64,000 nucleotides of DNA from Xenorhabdus szentirmaii DSM 16338 (GTDB taxonomy: Bacteria > Pseudomonadota > Gammaproteobacteria > Enterobacterales > Enterobacteriaceae), in NCBI RefSeq assembly GCF_002632585.1, contig NZ_NIBV01000002.1, positions 1,224,613 to 1,288,612 on the forward strand, given 5' to 3'. Under the pieces are notes generated by a model that saw only the letters and a list, made by a program, of their open reading frames with translations, was not told the DNA's origin and did not search any database. A program made the translations under genes and the position numbers. Shown here piece after piece: positions 54,749 to 63,400 of this stretch. Positions within the stretch are counted from its first letter, which is position 1, and every line of letters starts with the position of its first letter.

Positions 54749-56446
54749 TTATTTTGACGCTTTATTTTGAATGTTTTTATACCGGCTAACTTCTGTTTCA
54801 TAGGCTTGCAGGAAATTTTGGTTAAATAGCTCAGAATTTTGTTCAAACTGACTGATTGTTATTTGGTAATGTTGGGTGAAGTAATCCCATATTGCGGCTT
54901 TATAGGCGGATGAACGTGACAGGCGTGGCAGATAGCCGTCATCTTGCGCTTCTTGTTCAAGAAGAACGGGATGAAATGAGTGTAATATATTTTCTACAAT
55001 GGCATGTATTCCGGCAATCATACCCAATTGGTGTGCCTTCAGTTCGGTCAAAATATCGTGGGTAGCGACTTCAAGAGGCATAAAATCAGGGATAGGATCA
55101 CCGAACATCAGGGCCAGGAGTGATTGACCCGAAGTCAGTAGCTTGAAGGGATTGTACAAACTTTCCTGTCTCTGGTGCGTATCTACATCAACTTTTTGTT
55201 TGAATTGAATACGTAACTCATTGAGCACGATGATCCCTTCAAATATCTGACTGGTAAATCGTCCCAATTGATGCATAAGCTGTTCATCAAATTTCAGTCG
55301 ATGAATATCCTTTAATCTCATACCATCCAGCAAGGCAGCCAATAATTTTTCTTCCGAATAAATGTTATTGGTTTGATTATCGCGAGATGAATGACCGTGA
55401 GATGCATGGCTGTGGGGAGGATCATAGTGATTGATTTTGGGTTTCTCTGTCAGTGTGTTGTTTGCTTCCTCGGTTGAGTCGGTTGAGTCGGTTGAGTCGG
55501 TTGAGTCAGTTAAGCAAGAAGAAAGTTCAGATGTCAGAACGTCAGGGTTCATAAGTTCAGGCGTAAATAGAGATTCATGGAGCGTGTTGTGATTCAGTGA
55601 GTTCAGTGGCATTGCGTTATTTAGCATTTGTTCGAAGGGGTCATTGTCTCCGGCATGCCGCGTATTTTTCTCAGAGAACAGAATTAAGGGATCATTTTCC
55701 TTTTTATCATCGTCCTGGTTTTCATATTTTTTATCAGATTGCTTGTTATTAGATTGCTTGTTATCAGATTGCAATAAGGTTGTGGGTGTATGGTCATGCA
55801 GTATATTTTCTTGCTGGAAAGTCTGATCTGAATTGAACATGGTCAGGGGATCAGTTGACCGTGCTTGCAATGTATCAAGATCGGTCGCTGGATTAATGTG
55901 GGCCAGCGGGTCAATCGGATTTCGTTCCTTATCTTGTTGCCCATTTACCAGAGGATGGTTGTCGTTCAATACAGGGGGAGGCTGATGCTGGTTTTGAGCA
56001 GAAGTAATATGGGTACTCGTATTATTAGTATTCGTATTGCTGGTATTCGTGAACATTTGTTCAAGATCATCCCAAACCCCACTGGGAATGTCTGATTGGT
56101 GGGTATTTTCCTGTTGAGCGGTTTTTTTACTGATATTAATAACCTGAATTTGATAACTGCCGATGCCCAGTGTATCGCCATCCAGAACTTCAACCTGATG
56201 TCCGGGGGCGAGGGGGATCATATTCAGTAAAACCTCAGAAGCAGAACCTTGATTGTTAATCCAGCATTCTCCTGCTGCGGAAATGGATACAATGGCCTGC
56301 AAGCGGGCAATGGCCAACTCTTCATCAGGCAGAACCCAGTTATTATCCGTACTGCGGCCTATCGTTCCACCAGGAGAGGAAAAGTCGTAACTCAATTGTG
56401 GAGGTTGGTTTGTGCTGGTGTTTTTAACAATCGAGAATCGCATCAT
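54749..56446 (-). CDS. tagH: FHA-domain T6SS protein TagH-like (ImpI/VasC)
   Basis: A 565-residue protein. Residues 1 to about 100 form an FHA domain (GGTIGRSTDNNWVLPD, a phosphothreonine-binding fold). About 110-370 is a long low-complexity Asn/Asp/Ser/Thr-rich linker with short repeats. From about 375 to the end is the conserved C-terminal domain of T6SS FHA proteins (LAALLDGMRL, FTSQIFEGI, NPFKLL). Such proteins tie secretion to threonine phosphorylation in systems with PpkA/PppA; no kinase or phosphatase gene is in the window. It lies between hcp and tssE in the operon. Confidence 0.9.
   Translation of the reverse strand: MMRFSIVKNTSTNQPPQLSYDFSSPGGTIGRSTDNNWVLPDEELAIARLQAIVSISAAGECWINNQGSASEVLLNMIPLAPGHQVEVLDGDTLGIGSYQIQVINISKKTAQQENTHQSDIPSGVWDDLEQMFTNTSNTNTNNTSTHITSAQNQHQPPPVLNDNHPLVNGQQDKERNPIDPLAHINPATDLDTLQARSTDPLTMFNSDQTFQQENILHDHTPTTLLQSDNKQSNNKQSDKKYENQDDDKKENDPLILFSEKNTRHAGDNDPFEQMLNNAMPLNSLNHNTLHESLFTPELMNPDVLTSELSSCLTDSTDSTDSTDSTEEANNTLTEKPKINHYDPPHSHASHGHSSRDNQTNNIYSEEKLLAALLDGMRLKDIHRLKFDEQLMHQLGRFTSQIFEGIIVLNELRIQFKQKVDVDTHQRQESLYNPFKLLTSGQSLLALMFGDPIPDFMPLEVATHDILTELKAHQLGMIAGIHAIVENILHSFHPVLLEQEAQDDGYLPRLSRSSAYKAAIWDYFTQHYQITISQFEQNSELFNQNFLQAYETEVSRYKNIQNKASK
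55471..55512. repeat. tagH: 9-bp tandem repeat in the tagH linker
   Basis: GGTTGAGTC (plus strand) is repeated four times with a decayed fifth unit, encoding a Thr-Asp-Ser repeat on the minus strand. It is in frame and likely to change copy number without breaking the gene. A second short repeat (ATTGCTTGTTATCAG type) lies at about 55735-55775. Confidence 0.9.
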
Positions 56447-56516
56447 GATGGATACCTATTGTTGATGAAATAACCTCTCGGAAGATAGAGAGGTTATTTG
56501 GGTAAATGAAAAAATA

Positions 56517-57005
56517 TTAACCGCCTTGGTTAGTGTAAGAATCCCATTCGTAACTGACTTCACCGCCTTTAGAACCTGAACTTTCTTGAGAAAAGTAACT
56601 TTCTTTGTGTTTCTGGAAGGCGACAGAGATAGAGGAATAGAAAAGACCGCCACTGTATGTCAGCAGGGATTTTGCTATCAGGGCGTGTTCCAACACTAAT
56701 GTGTACCAGACTTCTTGCTTACCTCCTTGTCGACGGACATTGAGCGTAACTTTGTCAATATGCGTTCCCTTGACAATAAATTGACGCAAAGAGATGGCTG
56801 ATTTGTCGAATAAAAGTTCTGCTGACAGGCTGGAGACTTCTACGATACCAGCCCCCAAACCAGAAGACTGGTTTTCATAATTAACGCGATTGGACAGCTC
56901 AAGTGCAAATGTTCTCACTGACGTCCAGTCTTTATATGCCTGATCGGCTGATTCGCCCTTAATATTGGTAAAGTTAATGTATGCGTCAATACCTGCGGTA
57001 GACAT
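56517..57005 (-). CDS. hcp: T6SS tube protein Hcp
   Basis: A 162-residue Hcp family protein. It starts MSTAGIDAYINFTNIKGES and has VEVSSLSAELLFDKSA and VWYTLVLEHALIAKSLLTYSG. It forms the hexameric rings of the inner tube. It is a plain Hcp with no C-terminal effector extension beyond a short Gly/Ser-rich end. It sits between tssC (140-nt gap) and tagH (70-nt gap); the longer upstream gap may hold an extra promoter. Confidence 0.95.
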   Translation of the reverse strand: MSTAGIDAYINFTNIKGESADQAYKDWTSVRTFALELSNRVNYENQSSGLGAGIVEVSSLSAELLFDKSAISLRQFIVKGTHIDKVTLNVRRQGGKQEVWYTLVLEHALIAKSLLTYSGGLFYSSISVAFQKHKESYFSQESSGSKGGEVSYEWDSYTNQGG

Positions 57006-57145
57006 AGTCTTTCACCTTAATAGAGTTAAAAGTAATTACCCCCCAATAATGGGATATTGGCGTTGGGTATATAGAGTATGTGAGTGGATAGGTACGGTTA
57101 TTGGGTGATGAGATATGGGTTAGAAATAAGATAATGTGTATTGGG

Positions 57146-58657
57146 TTAGGCTCCTTTTAGTGAAGGAAGTTTTGAAACCAGCCGCAAAGAAACTGTCAAA
57201 CCTTCCAGTTGATAATGAGGTCGTAGGAAAAATTTAGCTTGGTAGTATCCCGGATTACTCTCCACTTCTTCCACCTTAACTTCTGCGGCTGCCAGCGGTT
57301 TTCTTGCTTTTGTGGCCTGTGATGAGTTGACAGGATCACCATCAACATAGTTCATGATCCAGTCGTTAAGCCAGCGTTCCATATCGGCACGCTCCTGAAA
57401 AGTCCCGATTTTGTCACGAACGATGCACTTCAGGTAATGGGCAAAACGACAGCAGGCGAATAAGTAAGGCAGGCGCGCTGACAGATTGGCATTGGCAGTC
57501 GCATCCGGATCGTAATACTCCGAGGGTTTTTGCAGAGATTGGGCACCAATGAAAGCCGCCATATCCGTATTTTTGCGATGCAATAGCGGGATGAAACCAT
57601 TCTTTGCCAATTCAGCTTCACGGCGGTCGCTAATTGCAATCTCGGTAGGGCATTTCATATCTACGCCACCGTCATCGGAAGGGAATGTATAACAAGGCAG
57701 GTTTTCCACAATGCCGCCGGATTCAACACCACGAATGGAAGTACACCAGCCATAGAGTTTAAATGAACGGTTAATGTTGACGGCCATGGCATACGCGGAA
57801 TTCGACCAGGTATAGTTATCGTGCGTTGGGCCTTCAGTGTCTTCCTCAAAATTGAAGGCATCAACAGGGTTTGTGAGTGCACCGTAGGGTAAACGGGAAA
57901 GGAAACGCGGGAGCGTTAACCCGATGTAACGCACGTCTTCTGAGTCACGTAAGCTGCGCCAGGGAGCGTATTCCGTGTTTTGGAAAATCTTTGTCAGATC
58001 CCGGGGGTTGGCCAATTCTTGCCAGGAGCTCATTTGCATGACCATTGGCGCGGCCCCTGAAATGAAAGGACAGTGCGCAGCTGCGCTGATTTGTGCCATT
58101 TCGCGTAACAGTTCGACATCCGGTGCGGTATGGTCGAAATAGTAATCTCCCACAAGGCAACCGAAGGGTTCTCCACCAAACTGACCATATTCAGCTTCGT
58201 AGATTTTTTTGAACAACGGACTTTGATCCCAACTGACACCCTTGAAACGTTTTAGTGTGCTGCTCAATTCTTTTTTGGAAAGACACATCACACGAATTTT
58301 CAGCATTTCATCGGTTTCTGTATTATTGACCAGATGATGCAAGCCACGCCAGGCACCTTCCAGAGTCTGCAACTCCGGATGATGCAAGATAAGGTTCATT
58401 TGCTGGGATATCTTTGTGTCAATTTCAGCAATCAATGACTGGATGGTACGGTAGGTATCGCCAGAGACAGTAACCGTATTTTCCAATGCCTGCTGTGCCA
58501 GTGTTTTTACCGCATTTTCAACGGCATGGCGCGTATGATCACTTTGTGGGCGAAATTCCTTATTCAACAATGTGCTGAGTTCATCAGGGGTAGGGGTATG
58601 CTCTGCGGATACCTGCTCTTGTTGAAGCAAAGCGTCTTGTTCAGATGTACTCATCAA
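57146..58657 (-). CDS. tssC: T6SS sheath protein TssC (VipB)
   Basis: A 503-residue large sheath subunit: WRGLHHLVNNTETDEMLKIR, EYGQFGGEPFG, the conserved WQELANPRDLTKIF and FMNYVD-type end. Together with TssB it makes the contractile sheath. The start lies one nucleotide after the tssB stop, so the two are coupled. Confidence 0.96.
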   Translation of the reverse strand: MMSTSEQDALLQQEQVSAEHTPTPDELSTLLNKEFRPQSDHTRHAVENAVKTLAQQALENTVTVSGDTYRTIQSLIAEIDTKISQQMNLILHHPELQTLEGAWRGLHHLVNNTETDEMLKIRVMCLSKKELSSTLKRFKGVSWDQSPLFKKIYEAEYGQFGGEPFGCLVGDYYFDHTAPDVELLREMAQISAAAHCPFISGAAPMVMQMSSWQELANPRDLTKIFQNTEYAPWRSLRDSEDVRYIGLTLPRFLSRLPYGALTNPVDAFNFEEDTEGPTHDNYTWSNSAYAMAVNINRSFKLYGWCTSIRGVESGGIVENLPCYTFPSDDGGVDMKCPTEIAISDRREAELAKNGFIPLLHRKNTDMAAFIGAQSLQKPSEYYDPDATANANLSARLPYLFACCRFAHYLKCIVRDKIGTFQERADMERWLNDWIMNYVDGDPVNSSQATKARKPLAAAEVKVEEVESNPGYYQAKFFLRPHYQLEGLTVSLRLVSKLPSLKGA

Positions 58658-59200
58658 TTACTCCTCATTTTCTTTGCTATCTTCAGCGCTATTTTTTGAT
58701 GGGCTATCTTCAGGATTCGGCGCCTGAGCCAATGATTGCAGTAGCGCAGGATTTTGCAATATCTCAGAAATCAGCTGTTCTGCCCCGTTCTTACCATCCA
58801 TATAAGACAGTAAACTTGCCAGCTGGGTACGGGCTTCCAATAGCTTGGCCAGAGGCTCTACCTTTTTGGCGATTGCATCTGGTTGAAAATCTTCCATGTT
58901 TTTAAACGTTAAATCGACATTCAGCTTACCTTCACCTGTCAATGTATTGTCAACTTGAAAAGCGGCACGAGGCGTAATTGAACTCATGCGGTCATCAAAG
59001 TTATCAATGTCAATTTCCAAGAATTTGCGATCACTGATGTCTGGCAAGGCTTCTGCCGGTTTTCCTGCCAAATCAGCGATAACGCCCATGATAAAGGGTA
59101 ATTGAACAACTTTTTCTGAGCCGTAAAGCTCCACATCATATTCAATCTGCACACGAGGAGCGCGATTTCGGGCTATGAATTTTTGTCCGCTGGATTTCAT
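58658..59200 (-). CDS. tssB: T6SS sheath protein TssB (VipA)
   Basis: A 180-residue small sheath subunit: RVQIEYDVELYGSEKVVQLPF, MGVIADLAGK, FLEIDIDNFDDRM and the C-terminal segment around LASLLSYMDGKNGAE. The tail is acidic and Ser-rich. The ClpV-binding helix of TssC should act on the contracted sheath made with it. Confidence 0.96.
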   Translation of the reverse strand: MKSSGQKFIARNRAPRVQIEYDVELYGSEKVVQLPFIMGVIADLAGKPAEALPDISDRKFLEIDIDNFDDRMSSITPRAAFQVDNTLTGEGKLNVDLTFKNMEDFQPDAIAKKVEPLAKLLEARTQLASLLSYMDGKNGAEQLISEILQNPALLQSLAQAPNPEDSPSKNSAEDSKENEE

Positions 59201-59222
59201 GGCCGGAGTTCTCCAATATTGG

Positions 59223-59272
59223 CTATACCTTTTGTCTTTCCAGTGGCATCACTTAAAATCCATTCGGTATAG
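59223..59272. repeat. Palindromic intergenic repeat, copy 3 (degenerate)
   Basis: CTATACC (59223-59229) and GGTATAG (59266-59272) are the outer arms, with AAAATCCATTC on the right side as in the other copies. It sits in the tssA-tssB gap of the T6SS operon, where it may modulate transcript stability. Confidence 0.65.
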
Positions 59273-59355
59273 GAGGTGAGAATTAATATCTTCTTTTGTA
59301 TGGAATAGAAGAAGATATGCAGGTAAGGCACTAAATGAGTATAAAGAAACGGTAA

Positions 59356-60450
59356 TCAGTCCGTACTGGGGTTTGTGTCATCATTTGTGTTTAAATCAAG
59401 TGAATGCCCGAAAATGATTTCGAGTTGATTCAATCCTGCTGGCGCAAGATCGTGAATGATTTTCATAAAATCACAATCAATGAGCCGTTGAATACGCTCA
59501 ATCATGATTGGGGCAGGGTGACTGGGTTCATGCCTGAGAAAATAGGTTCTGACCTTTTCCAACAGCAAGCGGGCTTCATCTCGATCATTGGCTTCAATCG
59601 CTTGCCAAGCGAATGAAGGTATGCTTTCTGGCGTTGTCAGCGCCTTCTCCTTTTCTTCCAACCCCTCCGATGTATCCTGCGTCATCAGTGATGTCTGATC
59701 CCGCAGGCCGGTGTTGCCTGCATTTTCTGCATTTGGGGCGGGAGAGGAAAAAAATTTAATGATGGTATCCAGTTGTTTCAAGAACTGTTGCAATTCAGGG
59801 ACGTGATCGTCAGATAAATATTGGCGAATAAACTCTGTCAGGAATGTCAGGTGATCCCGAATGGCGATTGTTGCCCGCATTTCAGGGTTTTCTGGTTTTT
59901 GTTTTAGTTCCTTGATTAATCTCGGGCGGCCGCCGGTATAATTGCTGATGTCCGTTACAGTCCCGCTAAGGAGTAAATAGGCTTCCTGCAATGTCAGTTC
60001 ACTTGAAACACTTCTTAACAAGACTGAATGTTGTGCTGTGATTGCGCAAGGTGAACCATCTTCGATCGTTGCCAATGTGTTTAAGCGTTGTAAGGGGTCA
60101 TATTCACCATCAAATTCTAATTTTGGCCATACCTCTATCCAATGGCGCTCCAGAGTCCGGCAAAGCAGATTCAGGCCATCAGCATAACCGCATAACCCGC
60201 GCAGGTTCAGCCAAGATTGCATCAGGGCGATGATAATGCGTAGATCTTTCGTACGGGAAAGTAGATAAATGGCTTGTTTTTCCACCTCTCCCCAATTAGG
60301 CGATTCCGCTGGGATAATAATTTCGCCAAACTGTTGTTCTGGTTTTTCGACTAGCATTTGTTCCAGACGCAAAAATTCATCGTCGTACTCCAGATTTTCT
60401 CCACAGATAAATTCTGGACTGATTGGGGTAAGTAATTGATCAATATTCAT
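59356..60450 (-). CDS. tssA: T6SS protein TssA (ImpA N-terminal family)
   Basis: A 364-residue protein. The N-terminal ImpA domain shows LLTPISPEFICGENLEYD, SPNWGEVEKQAIYLLSRTKDLR and the GYADGLNLLCRTLERHW block. The C-terminal part (about residues 265-364) is a short variable domain. TssA primes and caps sheath growth. It is 26 nt downstream of tssM. Confidence 0.92.
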   Translation of the reverse strand: MNIDQLLTPISPEFICGENLEYDDEFLRLEQMLVEKPEQQFGEIIIPAESPNWGEVEKQAIYLLSRTKDLRIIIALMQSWLNLRGLCGYADGLNLLCRTLERHWIEVWPKLEFDGEYDPLQRLNTLATIEDGSPCAITAQHSVLLRSVSSELTLQEAYLLLSGTVTDISNYTGGRPRLIKELKQKPENPEMRATIAIRDHLTFLTEFIRQYLSDDHVPELQQFLKQLDTIIKFFSSPAPNAENAGNTGLRDQTSLMTQDTSEGLEEKEKALTTPESIPSFAWQAIEANDRDEARLLLEKVRTYFLRHEPSHPAPIMIERIQRLIDCDFMKIIHDLAPAGLNQLEIIFGHSLDLNTNDDTNPSTD

Positions 60451-60476
60451 GATAATTTCAGCTCAGCGTTAAGGGG

Positions 60477-63400
60477 CTATGCAGTTAACATCTTTGAACT
60501 CGGACATGAAAAAGCAGGAAGTTTAAATGGGCTGAGAACGCTGTTCGGAATAAAATCCAAAGAGACTGAGTGGCCTTTAATATTGAATGTTGCTCTCATG
60601 CCAGTATCATCCGCATTGACGCTGTGCAGTTTCTGTGCATGGTCAAGTAACCTATTCAGTGCCCAGAATCCGGCAGTTGACAGATTCACGGTTGTACCAT
60701 TACTTAAATTTAGCTGAATGTGAACTTGATTGGTTTTATTCGGGCCGGGCCAACTGATGAGTTGTGAAAGTTGGGGGCCGTGGCTGTATTGCAATTTCTG
60801 CCCATCCACATCCAGTATCATGCTTAATATATCGTTATCCATACTGACAGGACGAACCATAATATTGAATAAGGGCGAAGGCGTTCCGCTGATGAACAGG
60901 GTATTGCGAACAATCTGGGCTTGCTGGAAAGGTTTGAGCAAGGCTTCTCCCCCCGGTAATGTTTTTCCGTTGACCCCAGGCATAAATTGCCACTTTGGCT
61001 GAGTCGTATCTATTTTCCCCACTAAATTCTTCTGGAAAAAACGGTCCATCAGGCCGGTTTCCGAAGCGAACATTCTGGCCATGTCATCGGGTTTAATCTC
61101 TTGCTGAGCTTTCGGTGTTAACGGGTAGCGATTAGCAATCGCCTGATGACAAAAAGTGCCGATTTCCGCATTGAGGTGTTTCGCAACGTTTTTCATGTCA
61201 CTGATCTGGCTATCACTACTCGCTCCCAGCGTCAGGGAAGACACCATATTTTTGAAGGGCATAGGTAAACGTTCAGAAGCAGCTTGCAATTGAACAATAA
61301 TATTATTGGGCGGAAACGGTATATCAGTTTTGACTGCATTTTGTACGGAAATGAGATATTGGTATAATTCACCGATTTTTTTCAATGTTTCATCAAAAGG
61401 GATCTTCGGATTATTTTTGCCATTGGGATTTGTGGCCAATGCCGTAATGGGAGCGAAATGCTTTTCCAGCTCCAGCTCAGGTGTGTTTCGTTGATTATCA
61501 TTATCCGGCGATTTATCCGGTAATGGTTTTTTTGCAACTTTATTGAATTGCTTGCTCAGTGCACTATTTTTATCGGGCACAGCGTTAGTTAACGCATTAT
61601 TTAACGTAACATTTTTATCAATATTAATAAGGAGGTTACGCAGCGGTGAATCAGAAGAAGACAATAAGCGTGCGGTATTTGTGCGTTGTTCCAGATTATC
61701 GTTATGGTTCAGGTGAATACCTGCCAGAAAATTATCCCATTGAGAAATATAATCATCGATATAAAGTTGCTTAACAAAAAATTGAATTTCCTCCGTGGTT
61801 AATTTTTTTGCATAAGGGCCGAGTACCCAATTGTCTTGTGAGTACAATGTCGTGAGAAAAGCCTTAAGGTCTTTATCAATGCCTTTTCGATAACCCGCGG
61901 GAGTAAACATGCCTGATATACCATTAGTGGATGAGGTTTCATTGGTGTCTGAAAAAACCAACGTAGCCTGAGGGCCGGCAAGCGTATCCAATGTCACCGA
62001 AGTCAAATTAGGATCATCCAGTAATTTATTCTTTAAATAATTGTAAGCCCGTTGAGCTGGTGGAATTTTGCTGATGAATTTCTGTTTTTTTTTTACCAGA
62101 TCAGTATCACGCACAAAGGGAGAGGTGACAATTTGGTTATCCAGCAATTGTCTGAGGTGCTGATTAATTTGTTGTAGTTGCTTTTGTGTGATATCTGCTA
62201 CTGAATACGTCTCCAGATATTGCATTACCCAATCATGTAAAAATTTACCGTCATAATATTGGGGTTGGTATAACATTTGATATGCTTTTAGCGTATTGTA
62301 GATTTTCTCTATATCATCATTGGCATGATCATTTTGCATTTGGTTTTTGATGAGTTTTACAACTTGTGGCAGTAATAAACTTTTCAGCGTTTTTTGGTAT
62401 AGGGCACGACTTGCCTCACTGACTTGTTTGCCACGGTATAATCCCATGCGATAGGATAATGGCGGTTTATCCAAAGAAAAACTCGGGTTGTTATCCAGGT
62501 TGGCTAAGTTATTCAAAAGCGGGAGCAGGGTGTAAATATTATCGGTGTTTTTTTCTAACGCATTATCTTGGCGTACAATATTTGATATTTTCGTTCCGAC
62601 CTCTGACAGATAATCATAATTGTTGTTGTAACTGGTCAAGAATAATTTACTGACAAATACCAATGTTGCTATCAGTATGACATACCCTGTGCCATTCAAC
62701 AGACGTTTCCGATATACCCACCAACGGTTGTGGCTGGCGATACCGGCTTCCCGAAAAATATTTTCCAAGACATTTTTCAGAAAATAAGCTTGATTAGCAG
62801 GCGCAGTGGATACAGCGCCTTTATCGTTTTCCCATGACATTGAGTTGCTGCCGTTATTTGTGGGTAATTTAAGTTGCCGATTAAATTGCGCCATCACGTT
62901 GTCAATGGGAACACAGTCTTGTGTTCCACTGGTGAAATATAATCCTCGCAGGTGGCAGGGGATTTCAAAATTTGATTTTGCGAATACCCCTTCAAGATAC
63001 TGGGCAATCAGTGGGCGCAATGAGGCTATTTCTTGTGGAAACAGATAACTCTCGGCACATTGCTTGGGATGATACTCATTTAGAAGAACCGTGGGCAATT
63101 CAGCATTTAACCGCGATTGTAATTCCTGGTATTTTTTTTCAAAGAGTTTGATTAATTGGTATTGCAGTTTATTTCCCCACGGAAAATCAAATCCCCAGAT
63201 TTGTTCGCGTGATGCTTTGTCAAAATGGTTAAAGTAAGCAGAAAAGCCTTTTAACAAATCAGTTTTAGTGATCAAAATATAAATGGGAATTTGTATTTTA
63301 AATTTTTCATGTAATTCTGATAATCGCTTGCTTAATATATACGCTTGTTGATTACGTTTTTCACTTGGCTGAGTGAGTAAGTCATCCACACTTACCGTTA

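Noticed and set aside
57006..57145. Short hairpin CCAATA/TATTGG in the tssC-hcp gap
   Set aside because: The stem is only 6 bp with no T run; too weak to call a terminator or regulatory element.
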